Shown here piece after piece: positions 1 to 10,572 of a stretch of 64,000 nt of DNA. The DNA comes from Macrostomum hystrix (lineage: Eukaryota > Platyhelminthes > Macrostomidae): contig CATNEN010000038.1 in NCBI GenBank assembly GCA_950097015.1, positions 18,176,001 through 18,240,000 on the forward strand, given 5' to 3'. A program made the translations under genes and the position numbers. Position 1 is the stretch's first letter. Each line of letters starts with the position of its first letter. The notes below the pieces were generated by a model, which saw only the letters and a list, made by a program, of their open reading frames with translations, was not told where the DNA came from and ran no database searches.

Positions 1-130
1 ATTTGCGAATAATCTAACTTAGGTATTCGCTCCTTATAGAAACTCTAAGACATTACGGTTTCTTTTTTGCTTAAAAATGAAGCCTTCCCAAAACTATATT
101 TTAATAATATATTAAATTAATTAAAAAACC

Positions 131-655
131 TTTATAATAAACTACGAGCAACAGCAGGCAAACTACAAGCAACATCAGGCAAACTACAAGCAACATCAGG
201 CAAACTACAAGCAACATCAGGCAAACTACAAGCAACAGCAGGCAAACTACAAGCAACATCAGGCAAACTACAAGCAACAGCAGGCAAACTACAAGCAACA
301 GCAGGCAAACTACAAGCAACATCAGGCAAACTACAAGCAACAGCAGGCAAACTACAAGCAACATCAGGCAAACTACAAGCAACAGCAGGCAAACTACAAG
401 CAACAGCAGGCAAACTACAAGCAACAGCAGGCAAACTACAAGCAACATCAGGCAAACTACAAGCAACAGCAGGCAAACTACAAGCAACATCAGGCAAACT
501 ACAAGCAACAGCAGGCAAACTACAAGCAACATCAGGCAAACTACAAGCAACATCAGGCAAACTACAAGCAACAGCAGGCAAACTACAAGCAACAGCAGGC
601 AAACTACAAGCAACAGCAGGCAAACTACAAGCAACATCAGGCAAACTACAAACGG
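131..655. repeat. 21-bp minisatellite
   Basis: About 25 copies of a 21-bp unit with core aactacaagcaaca, differing mainly at one position (cagcagg or catcagg). Because 21 is a multiple of three, long open frames run through it on the minus strand as a heptad rich in Leu, Val and Cys. They are a by-product of the period, not evidence of a gene. The array stops directly against the tRNA-like SINE head that follows. Confidence 0.95.
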
Positions 656-740
656 GGTGAGTGGCAGAGCGGTTAACGCGTTTGCCTCTCGCGCCAAGGT
701 CCCTGAGCTCGATTCCGCTGCGAGGCCACATTCATTTGGG
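655..740 (+). mobile_element. tRNA-derived SINE head, degenerate
   Basis: A box A-like tggcagagcgg is followed about 40 bases later by a box B-like gagctcgattcc, the spacing of an RNA polymerase III internal promoter. No complete cloverleaf can be folded by eye, so this is read as a SINE head and not a tRNA gene. A similar stretch (gagcggctaacgcatttgcc) lies at 59488-59545. Confidence 0.6.
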
Positions 741-1440
741 GAAATTCACCAATTGATGTGCCATTGTAGGTTGCGGCCTGCATTAATTATTATTAATATC
801 AGGAAAAGTAAAAGCGACAGCAAGCAAAGTTTAAAACCTGAAAAGCACCAATATTATACAGTGGAACGTGGCCAATATGATGGTCAAAAACCAAATTAAA
901 ACAAATAAACAAAAGGCAAGTGAAGAACACAAAATTAAATTATTCATCCTTTGTCAAACCCTGAATGCAGTGATTTTATTTTTCCCTTGCACGGCGTCAC
1001 CGCAGGCTGTGGCTTGCATTGAATAATTTTCGGTTTAGACTGGATTCGGACTTCGCTACTCCCGTGTACTTTTACCAGCCCGTCCGAAATGTTACAGCAA
1101 TTAAAGCTAATAGCCCAATTCTGTTACTGTGTGGCACCTCGGGGCCTGGCGAGTTGCCAGGGCCTAATGAGAGTGTTTTTAGTTGCCATGCTGGCCCGAC
1201 CTTAGTCTAATCCTGTTTAGTTTTGAGTGATAAGGAAGTTGTGTAAAGTCAAGCAACAATTTTTTGTTCATATCAAGGGCAACATTAAATTCGCTAAATT
1301 ATATTTTTCCAGACTTTTTTACCACTAAAATAAAAAAAACATGAAAAACTAGCAAGATAACAGGCTTAGCTGTATGCATATAACTGAATGAAAATGTACA
1401 AGAGGAAAATGAAATAGCAAAGATGGAGTCATGCATGTGA
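741..1440. other. AT-rich spacer, nothing recognised
   Basis: Short open frames on the plus strand (657-899, 1019-1210) have no recognisable domain and lie partly in SINE sequence. No convincing gene, RNA or repeat was seen. Confidence 0.5.
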
Positions 1441-1473
1441 TTTTACGTGCAATGAAGTATGTCAGGTGAATAT

Positions 1474-1566
1474 TAGGGATGCCAACCGGTTAAAAAACCG
1501 GTTTAAAAAACGGTTTTTAGCAGGAAAACCGGTTCTAAAAAACCGGTTTTTGACGGTTTTTAATGA
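1474..1566. mobile_element. AACCGGTT motif cluster, possible hAT end
   Basis: A stretch beginning tagggatgccaaccgg contains five copies of the palindromic core accggt separated by A- or T-runs. Terminal motifs of the form TAGGGATG and clustered aaccggtt motifs are known from ends of some hAT elements. Only one end is visible and no transposase ORF was found, so the assignment is tentative. Confidence 0.35.
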
Positions 1567-1689
1567 GTTTTTTTATTTTAATTATGTCTCACAGAGTCAC
1601 AATTTTTGCACTTTGGAGAAAAAATAACTAATGTAGTGTCAGCTTGTTTGCCCTTCTATTATTCAGTACTTATTTTTAGACGTGTTTTT

Positions 1690-2760
1690 GCTAAGAGTTC
1701 ACCCACGCCAAGCCGGGCCGGACCAGCTGGGGGAACGGACGCCCACCACCCCGCGAGCGCCACCCCTGGGCTACGGTCCCGGCCAATCAGCGAGCGACCC
1801 GGCCTCACTACCTGTCTACCCTCGGCAAGAAGCGACCCCGGGGCTCAGAACGGCGGTCGCAAGTCTACTGTGATTTGTCGCCTTGGCTCAAGCTACAGCC
1901 AGGCATCCACCTCGCCGATCGACCTAATTTGGGGTTAAAATGACTCTATATAACGAAGCGTGTTTTTTTAGTCCAAATTATCTATTTTTCTTCGCAATTC
2001 GCCTCACACTGTGAGAAGCACGTGCAAATTATCGTTCTCTGCAATTCGCCTCACACTGTGAGAAGCACGTGCAACTAGCCCACTTGTTTTGTCCCTCCCC
2101 GCCCGACCACACTCCGCTTGTTCAGTTAGGTAGCTTTCGGCGCTACGCGTCTTGAGAGTGCGCCGCTGACAAGGGTGGTCTAGATAGGCGCTTGTTGTCT
2201 AAGTCAGTACGTGCTCTCTTCGGAGACTCCGCCGTCAGGCAGAAGGAGTGCCAACCGATAGGATCTGTCGGGGCAGCGCTGAAAGCAGAGACAACCGGAG
2301 CCTCTCGGGAAGAGTAGGGCGCGGATGTAGGCCAGTTAAGTAAAAATTGTTATATCCAAATTGTTAGACCAGACTTGCTTCTCACTGTGAGCGCGCTATA
2401 ATTCATTTCCGTGTGAACATCTATTCTGTCAGTATAACTATTAAGTCAAGTAAACGATATTCAAAGTAATTCCTATTCGTATCTGGAATCTTAGTCACAG
2501 CCAATTAACTCACTCCTAATCAAATTATTCGAGTCTTCGTGTTCATACTGTGTTATTCTTTTTCATTGGGAGTTTCGCCGGGCCGGAGGACGACACACGG
2601 GTCTCATCGCTTATCTATTCCACTTCGCTCGCTACCAGTCTCTAACGCTATTTAATTCCAGATTTCCCTGCTGCTATTGAAACGATTGGTAGGACACCGA
2701 CCCCGGTGAATAGTGAATAGTCGCTAGCTTTAAATACCTCCCGCTCCAGCTAGGACATTC
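1690..2760. other. GC-rich unclassified stretch with palindromic direct repeats
   Basis: This block is clearly richer in G+C than its surroundings. It holds a TATA-like ctatataa near 1947 and a 34-bp direct repeat (1994-2027 and 2041-2074) containing the palindrome CTCACACTGTGAG and an E-box cacgtg; a related palindrome CTCACTGTGAG is at 2381-2391. Open frames here are short and show no family. It could be a retroelement terminal repeat or leader, or a promoter; neither can be shown by eye. Confidence 0.35.
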
Positions 2761-2766
2761 ATTTTA

Positions 2767-3228
2767 TTACAACAGCAAATGGGGAGACTTGCGCAACGTC
2801 TCTGAGCAATGATGAACTGCGAGGCAGGCATATAGAAAGCAGTTGTCTCCCTTACTTGCTGCATTTATGACTGCTTTCTTTCGCTTGAGCGCTTCGGGCA
2901 AGGCAAAGTTTTGGCTTCGACCAATGTAAAATCGGATCCGGTCTCCCTGAGCAATGCACACATCCAAAGAACTGGCAACGTCGAGAATCCAGCCACTACC
3001 ATTGGTGTTTAGGCAGTCGATCATTCGCTCACACGCGCCTACTTAGCGAGCCCACCAATCGTCGAACTCTTCAATCGAATTGATTTCTTCAAGACAGCTA
3101 CTGATCCACTTACCTTCTTCTGAAATCACCTCACGTTCTGAAATCACATTCATCTGCACGTTGAAACGCAACTGAGCGCGGACTATCCTGTTAGAGTCAG
3201 TTAGCTGATCAGAAAGTGTTTTCCTCAC
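2767..3228 (-). pseudogene. Polinton/Maverick-type ORF remnant with in-frame stop
   Basis: Two minus-strand open segments (3228-3043 and 3042-2767) lie in one reading frame and are separated by a single TAA at 3045-3043. The second carries GSGW followed by ILDV, then a KKAVINAASKGDNCFLYACL stretch. This matches a pattern I know from an uncharacterised ORF of Polinton-like elements and related insect and cnidarian repeats, where GSGWxL, LP, KKAxIN and CF motifs occur in that order. The piece is about 150 codons, far shorter than a whole element. No polymerase B, integrase or packaging ATPase is nearby. It is therefore read as a decayed fragment; it could also belong to another large DNA transposon that shares this ORF. 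Confidence 0.45.
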
Positions 3229-3560
3229 TAGATCCTTGCATCATCTGATGAAAGCGAGTGCTTCGAGTCCTTCCTGCCTGGGAGCCATACGAAAAACTTG
3301 AAGCTCTGATGACCCGAACTTGAGGAGTACATGTGGAAGTAATTAAATAAATCGAATTAGTTTTGTGATGACATATAAATATACATATGCACGCTGGAGA
3401 GAGAATATAATGGATATTGATTAAAAATCACTGATTTTATTCAATTTTTATGGTTGAGGTTTGCTTTAATTTGCAAACAATTAAGTCGATTGTAAAAGTT
3501 CGATAATAAAAAAAATAATGACCGACTAGCATTAAATGTTTCCTGAACCCAATTAGCTTA
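3229..3560. other. AT-rich spacer between transposon remnants
   Basis: Low-complexity AT-rich sequence without an open frame of interest. It may be decayed transposon sequence linking the two neighbouring remnants. Confidence 0.4.
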
Positions 3561-3563
3561 AAC

Positions 3564-4384
3564 TCACAAGGTTTTTTCAGCTATGTTGCTTGAGCTGTTG
3601 CGGTTGCTATTGACGCTGGAGACACTGCTGCCTCCACCAGACGGTGCCAATTGACTGCCAGCCGCACTTGCTGACTGATGCGGAGTCGACACTTTTCGAG
3701 GGTAGGACTTCAGAGCCCGACTCGGACCAGTTTTCCATTGAATCACCCGACTCACTCCATCCGGCAGGTTCATCAGACTCGCTCCAGTTCTCGTCTGATG
3801 ACTCGCGATCGCTTAAGTTAGCTGAGCTATCCATACTTTGGGGAGCCTCACTTGGAATTGCGGACTCCAGCTGAAATTTTCGACAACTATCATTAAAAAA
3901 AATAATTCTTAATTTCAATAATTAAAAATAATTTACTTATTACACAGAATGTGATATCTTTTCAGCATCGTCGTTATCGTTATCACCTCATCGTTAGTGC
4001 AGTCACGCCAGTTCATCACCAGTTTTGGAAGTTGTTCCTCCTCAATGCAGTCTTCAAAAAACTTCCACGCCCTCTTGTTTGTATAGTCCTTGACGCTTGA
4101 AATCATATCATCCGTGAGATACAAGTTCAGGAACTCCTCGTTCCCATCCGCCGAGTCAGGCGGAGTCCAAGACGGACGAACTCCGGGCGTTCCGAGAAAT
4201 TCTGCCGCATTCGGGACAGCATCCTCCTCTGCGTTGACCATCTGCCATTCCGTCACTTCGCCAACTTCTGCCACTTACATCCCATCTGCCTCCTCCGCGC
4301 CTTCTTCCTCTAGTTCCTGGTCTGTTGATCCATCCAGCGAATCGTCATCAGTAAAAAAATCTTCATCGGAGGATTCCATTCAAA
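3564..4384 (-). pseudogene. piggyBac transposase N-terminal remnant
   Basis: The minus strand opens with an acidic segment (from about 4380: MESSDEDFFTDDDS) that ends at a stop. It resumes in another frame (4274-3933) with an acidic stretch, a P-rich linker and a region with FLNLYLTDDM, TNKRAW, W and CTNDEVI in order. That order (acidic N-terminus, F..ff.dd, eTN, W, t..Ei) is the start of the DDE_Tnp_1_7 domain of piggyBac transposases. Only about 150 of the usual roughly 600 residues are present and the catalytic Asp residues are absent, so it cannot be active. A further Ser/Glu-rich open stretch (3918-3607) with WSESG repeats and a good donor (GTGAGT near 3567) follows in the same direction. 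Its relation to the transposase is unclear. Confidence 0.45.
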
Positions 4385-4499
4385 AGAAAGTAAATAATGC
4401 CCGAAAATTAGGTGTATACCAAAAAAATCTGCTAGCACAAAATTTTCTGGTGTTGCGGCAGCCTGCACACCACTTCCATTTATACCGCGCTAACAGCTA

Positions 4500-4992
4500 A
4501 TCCCACCTCCACAGGTTGGGGGTGGGTGTCGGAGGAGTATCGATCGATGCTTGTACCGAAACGAATGTACTTGGTTCCGTCACTCTTTCTCTCTCCCTCT
4601 TCTCCCTCCCCGCTCTCCCTCTCAGTGTGAACGCAGTGGCTTAGGCTTGGTGCGCCTTTTTACTTTATGTCCCAAATATACTTTGTGCACTGTGAGGCTA
4701 TGTTTGTGTATATAGCACAGTCCATTCAGCGAGCAGCAGGAGGGAAGGGGGTGCTATGGGCAGCATCAGCGACTTCTGTCAAATAGTCTATGGCCCAAAA
4801 ACGGGACAGCCGTCGGCAAAGGGGGTGATAGCTAACCATGCCCGTCTTGTAGAGGTTAAGAGTCTATGGCTTTTGTAAAGGAGGCATAGAAAGTTAGCTT
4901 TCATAAGAAATTTCAAAAGTCTCTGCCAGGGAATAAAATTTTGTGGCTTTCATAAATTAGCAACTCATTAACTAATTTGAAGCAAGTGACAA
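4500..4992. other. Upstream region of the CAP/EGF gene
   Basis: No gene is seen. It contains a pyrimidine-rich run (about 4585-4620), a TATA-like tatatagc near 4708 and the start-proximal AT-rich leader of the next gene. A promoter is likely somewhere here but no element can be assigned with confidence. Confidence 0.3.
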
Positions 4993-7900
4993 ATGCAGCA
5001 TTTATTGTCACTAATAGTCGGCTGCATGCTCATTGGTTTGAATGAAGGACAGCAGCCAGTAGGCATCTTTGATGATGAAGATATATTAAAGATTATTCGT
5101 GTTCATAACAGCCTGCGACTGGAAGCCGACCCACCTGCAACAAGCATGAACTTTATTGTTGAGTACATTTTTATTTACTTTTGCAATTAACTACAAACGC
5201 TAGGAACTCTTTCTTAGCATAATCTACGAGGGGTGTTCCATAAGTACTTATACTTATGGATGCTACTAAAAGAAGTACTCAACCAATCATTATGATCTTG
5301 GTGTCGCTGGAAATCGGCTTTATCGCTCTATATTTTAACGTAAAATTTAGTTACTTTCATCAACTATTTATAAAGTTAAACTCCAATATGTACTTAAGGG
5401 TCACCCATAGTGTTACCAAGAATATGTGCTAGACGATGGGAGAAGAGAAAGCTGTGACTAAAAAATGTTGGCTGCCAATGTCTTCTGGCATCAAAGTAAT
5501 GCCAGAAATTTAGTGCAGCCTATCGCTATGTCCTTAATAATTAAGAAACAGTTTCTATCAACTAATTTCAAATCAGACGTGGAGTTACGGCCTTCAAATG
5601 TTGGCGACTTTGGATTTGGAAAAGGCAAGCAACAGTCACGAGCAGAACACCAGACGCAGCTACATGGGTCCGGCGCAAAACACCTACACCGGTCCCCACC
5701 TTAATATAGAGGACATTGTTCGGGAGTCATGGTTTAATGAAGGTAGAAACGGCATGGCCAATGCGACTGTCTGTCGACATGGCTGCAACTGCTCAAACTA
5801 CATTAACATAATGAGCTCGGCCGCATTTGAGATTGGTTGCGCTTATTTATATCGCATAGACCGATTTTTAAGCAAAAGAGATGCCTATGTATTTCATTGC
5901 AGATACTCACACAGCAACGACGGGTGAGTCTATGGCTTTTGGGAACTAATTGAGTCAGTTCATACCCCATATCCCATAGTGAAATCTTATTGAATATCCT
6001 GAATCCTTTAATATTGTTTTCAGCGCTCCTCCTTACAAAGCAGGACCGGTGTGCTCAGAATGCCCGCCCGATAGGCCATTCTGCCTGTACGATTTGTGCA
6101 TTAGCAATAAAATGGCTGCGGATAGAAAGACACTGGACATTTATCCCATGGCTCGCTCACACTTAAGTAAGCTATTTCGAACTCCCATTTTATGTGCCTA
6201 ATGCGCTATTAGTAAATATATTGATACATTATTTGATAAAAATCACTGCATTTCAAAGGCTGCAGACTTACCTGCAAGGTCTGCTTTAAGCTTGTCGCTA
6301 CACAAAATGAGTGCAGATGCGAATGCTCAAGCCTTTCCAAAGCAACTGGCGGTATATGCAAGAGTGAGTCATCAAGCATTCCTTATATCCTTGCTGTCCA
6401 ATGTCCATATATATTTATAGTCACCCACTGCATACCAATGTCACCCACTGCCTACCAATGTCACCTGTTCTATACCAATCTCACCCACTGCCTACCAATG
6501 TCACCTGTTCTATACCAATCTCACCCACTGCCTACCAATGTCACCTGTTCTATACAAATCTCACCCACTGCCTACCAATGTCACCTGTTCTATACCAATC
6601 TCACCCACTGCCTACCAATGTCACCCACTGCCTACCAATGTCACCCACTGACAACTAATGTCACCCACTGAATACCAATGTCACCCACTGACAACTAATG
6701 TCACCCACTGACTACCAATGTCACCAACTGCCTAACAATGTCACCTGTTCTATACCAATCTCACCCACTGCCTACCAATGTCACCCACTGCCTACCAATG
6801 TCACCCACTGACAACTAATGTCACCCACTGAATACCAATGTCACCCACTGACAACTAATGTCACCCACTGACTACCAATGTCACCAACTGCCTAACAATG
6901 TCACCTGTTCTATACCAATCTCACCCACTGCCTACCAATGTCACCCACTGCCTACCAATGTCACCCACTGCCTACCAATGTCACCCACTGACAACTAATG
7001 TCACCCACTGACTACCAATGTCACCCACTGACTACCAATGTCACCCACTGACTACCAATGTCACCCACTGACAACTAATGTCACCCACTGACTACCAATG
7101 TCACCCACTGACTACCAATGTCACCCACTGACTACCAATGTCACCCACTGACAACTAATGTCACCCACTGACTACCAATGTCACCAACTGCCTACCAATG
7201 TCACCAACTGCCTACCAATGTCATCCACTGACTACCAATGTCACCAACTGCCTACCAATGTCACCAACTGCCTACCAATGTCACCAACTGCCTACCAATG
7301 TCACCAACTGCCTACCAATGTCACCTGTTCTATACCAATCTCACCCACTGCCTACCAATGTCACCCACTGCCTACCAATGTCACCAACTGCCTACCAATG
7401 TCACCAACTGCCTACCAATGTCACCTGTTCTATACCAATCTCACCCACTGCCTACCAATGTCACCCACTGCCTACCAATGTCACCAACTGCCTACCAATG
7501 TCACCAACTGCCTACCAATGTCACCCACTGCCTACCAATGTCACCAACTGCCTACCAATGTCACCAACTGCCTACCAATGTCACCTGTTCTATACCAATC
7601 TCACCCACTGCCTACCAATGTCACCCACTGCCTACCAATGTCACCAACTGCCTACCAATGTCACCAACTGCCTACCAATGTCACCCACTGCCTACCAATG
7701 TCACCCACTGCCTACCAATGTCACCAACTGCCTACCAATGTCACCAACTGCCTACCAATGTCACCTGTTCTATACCAATCTCACCCACTGCCTACCAATG
7801 TCACCTGTTCTATACCAATCTCACCCACTGCCTACCAATGTCACCCACTGCCTACCAATGTCACCCACTGACAACTAATGTCACCCACTGAATACCAATG

Positions 7901-10472
7901 TCACCCACTGACAACTAATGTCACCCACTGACTACCAATGTCACCAACTGCCTAACAATGTCACCTGTTCTATACCAATCTCACCCACTGCCTACCAATG
8001 TCACCCACTGCCTACCAATGTCACCCACTGCCTACCAATGTCACCCACTGACAACTAATGTCACCCACTGACAACTAATGTCACCCACTGACTACCAATG
8101 TCACCCACTGACTACCAATGTCACCCACTGACTACCAATGTCACCCACTGACAACTAATGTCACCCACTGACTACCAATGTCACCCACTGACTACCAATG
8201 TCACCCACTGACAACTAATGTCACCCACTGACTACCAATGTCACCCACTGACTACCAATGTCACCAACTGCCTACCAATGTCACCAACTGCCTACCAATG
8301 TCATCCACTGACTACCAATGTCACCAACTGCCTACCAATGTCACCAACTGCCTACCAATGTCACCAACTGCCTACCAATGTCACCAACTGCCTACCAATG
8401 TCACCTGTTCTATACCAATCTCACCCACTGCCTACCAATGTCACCCACTGCCTACCAATGTCACCAACTGCCTACCAATGTCACCAACTGCCTACCAATG
8501 TCACCTGTTCTATACCAATCTCACCCACTGCCTACCAATGTCACCCACTGCCTACCAATGTCACCAACTGCCTACCAATGTCACCAACTGCCTACCAATG
8601 TCACCCACTGCCTACCAATGTCACCAACTGCCTACCAATGTCACCAACTGCCTACCAATGTCACCTGTTCTATACCAATCTCACCCACTGCCTACCAATG
8701 TCACCCACTGCCTACCAATGTCACCAACTGCCTACCAATGTCACCAACTGCCTACCAATGTCACCCACTGCCTACCAATGTCACCCACTGCCTACCAATG
8801 TCACCAACTGCCTACCAATGTCACCAACTGCCTACCAATGTCACCTGTTCTATACCAATCTCACCCACTGCCTACCAATGTCACCCACTGCCTACCAATG
8901 TCACCCACAGCCTACCAATGTCACCCACTGACAACTAATGTCACCACTGCCTACCAATGTACTCGTAACCCTCGAAACAGAAGTAAAATCATGACAATTT
9001 GTCACCATCCGTTCTAGACCAAGCAAGCAGTCCTTCGTTGAACACCTCGCTTGTCGGTGATTCGGTCTGCATGAACGGCGGCAAAACCAGCGGCGACGCA
9101 GACTGTAGCTGCTCGTGTCCGGTGGGATTTTCTGGAAGGCTCTGCGAGTTCGACGAAAATGAGAGAAATAGCAGCATCGGCATAACCCTTATTTTGAAAA
9201 AATATAGTACGCTAAGAAAAGCAGAGGTAATAAAACGGTCATGCTACAGCTAGGGGAGGGTGACCCTCAAGAAATTGGGGCGACTATGAACCAAGAACTA
9301 AACCAAAATCTAGAAAGAGCGACCTTGAAAATCTAGGGAGAGCGACCTTGAAAATCTAGGGAGAGCGAACTTGAATATCTAGGGAGAGCGACCTTGAAAA
9401 TCTAGGGAGAGCGAACTTGAAAATCTAGAAAGAGCGACCTTGAAAATCTAGGGAGAGCGACCTTGAAAATCTAGGGAGAGCGACCTTGAAAATCTAGGGA
9501 GAGCGAACTTGAAAATCTAGAAAGAGCGACCTTAAAATTCTTGGAGTGAAGGACCTTCAGAACCTACACAAGAGCGACCTTGAAAATCTAGGGAGAATTA
9601 CCTCGAGAAAACACAGGACAGCGACGTTAAAAGGTTAAGGGTGGAGAGAGAACTTAAAGAGCTAATGGTTGGTGACCTTGATAAACGATAAGAAAAAGCA
9701 AAATTAACATTGAAGAACTAAGAGATTATTTCTAAACTGAAACAATACCACTAAGCCTTGATTTGCTCTGTACTCTGCAGTTTTTCACTAATGTTTGGTC
9801 ACAATTGCGAGTCACGATAGCAAGCATTGTCAGCAGCTACTGCCGCTCAGACCTAAGCAAGCTTGTCCGGTGCTGTCCTATGGAGTCCAATGTCACACTT
9901 TCGTCGGGCAATATCAACGAGACTCAAGTAAAACTCAATGAGACAGGAGTTGTCAAGATTGTTGGTATCAATATCACCTCGTACTTTACAGTCAGTGTTG
10001 AGACCACTAAAAGTACTTTGTGCACCGCGATCGCAAGTAACAGTGAGTTTTAATTGGAGCTCTAGGAAATACGTTAATACAGCCTTCATTCCTGCCTTAG
10101 CTTCATTACAGCCTTCATTCCTGCCTTCATTACAGCCATCATTCCTGCCTAAATTAGAGCCATCATTCCTGCACCACAACACTATTATTTTTAGATAGAT
10201 CGCAATACATACCGGCAGAGGAGCTGCTAGCCGCAGTCACAGCTAGTAAGGCAAAAATATCACAGCAACTCGACACGTGTTGCCCAGGCGTTCATCTGCA
10301 TATAATTAATAACACCAGTTACGAAACTATTGCTCCTTGGATGAATACGACACGCAATTATTCAACAGAGTCTTGCGAGGCTACTTATAAAAACTCCGTT
10401 AGCCAAACCACACCAATCGTTCAAATAAAACCGTGGGCCATTGTTTTGTTTTACTTTTTGTACTCTTTCTGA
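4993..10472 (+). CDS. Secreted CAP/SCP-domain protein with EGF-like domains
   Basis: Exons by hand: 4993-5157, 5577-5923, 6024-6166, 6259-6363, 9018-9226, 9781-10042, 10195-10472; all junction phases agree and give 502 residues. It starts with a hydrophobic signal peptide (MQHLLSLIVGCMLIGL). A CAP domain follows: HNSLR near residue 38, SMNF and W across the first junction, then FEIGCAYLY, YVFHCRYS and the terminal APPYKAG with a C..CP..PFC...LC pattern. Next come a Cys-rich piece (TQNECRCEC) and an EGF-like module (CMNGG ... CSCPVGFSG..CE). The last two exons each carry a CCP-type Cys motif in an N-glycosylation-rich stretch and look like two copies of one small domain. The protein ends in a hydrophobic tail (WAIVLFYFLYSF), as in GPI-anchor signals. 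Family knowledge: CAP proteins are extracellular and roles vary. Intron 4 is 2.65 kb and almost entirely a 20-bp array. Confidence 0.8.
6421..8960. repeat. 20-bp minisatellite in intron 4 of the CAP gene
   Basis: About 127 units of 20 bp, core tcacccactgcctaccaatg, with a handful of recurring variants (ctgttctataccaat, gacaactaatg, caactgcc). Variant order repeats: 7161-7940 is copied at 8241 onward with an offset of 1080 bp (54 units), so large blocks were duplicated after the units had diverged. Open frames in all three phases are by-products. Confidence 0.97.
9308..9600. repeat. 23-bp degenerate minisatellite in intron 5 of the CAP gene
   Basis: About 11 imperfect copies of a 23-bp unit with core gagcgaccttgaaaatct. 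It lies wholly between exons 5 (to 9226) and 6 (from 9781). Confidence 0.9.
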
Positions 10473-10572
10473 AGTTAGAAAAGTGTCAAATATATCTAAG
10501 AATTTAGAACCGCATATGCAGAAGCATATTTTATATTTACACAGCTCTCTCAGTCTAGCAGTTAAATTCTAT

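Noticed and set aside
1682-1938. GC-rich overlapping plus-strand open frames suggesting an exon
   Set aside because: Two phases are open simultaneously, there is no domain, and no matching splice sites or neighbouring exon were found.
6421-8960. Possible CRISPR array
   Set aside because: Units are contiguous 20-bp copies with no unique spacers, and the sequence is an intron of an animal gene.
7158-9017. Threonine/proline-rich frames of about 200-260 codons
   Set aside because: They are open frames through the 20-bp intronic array in all three phases.
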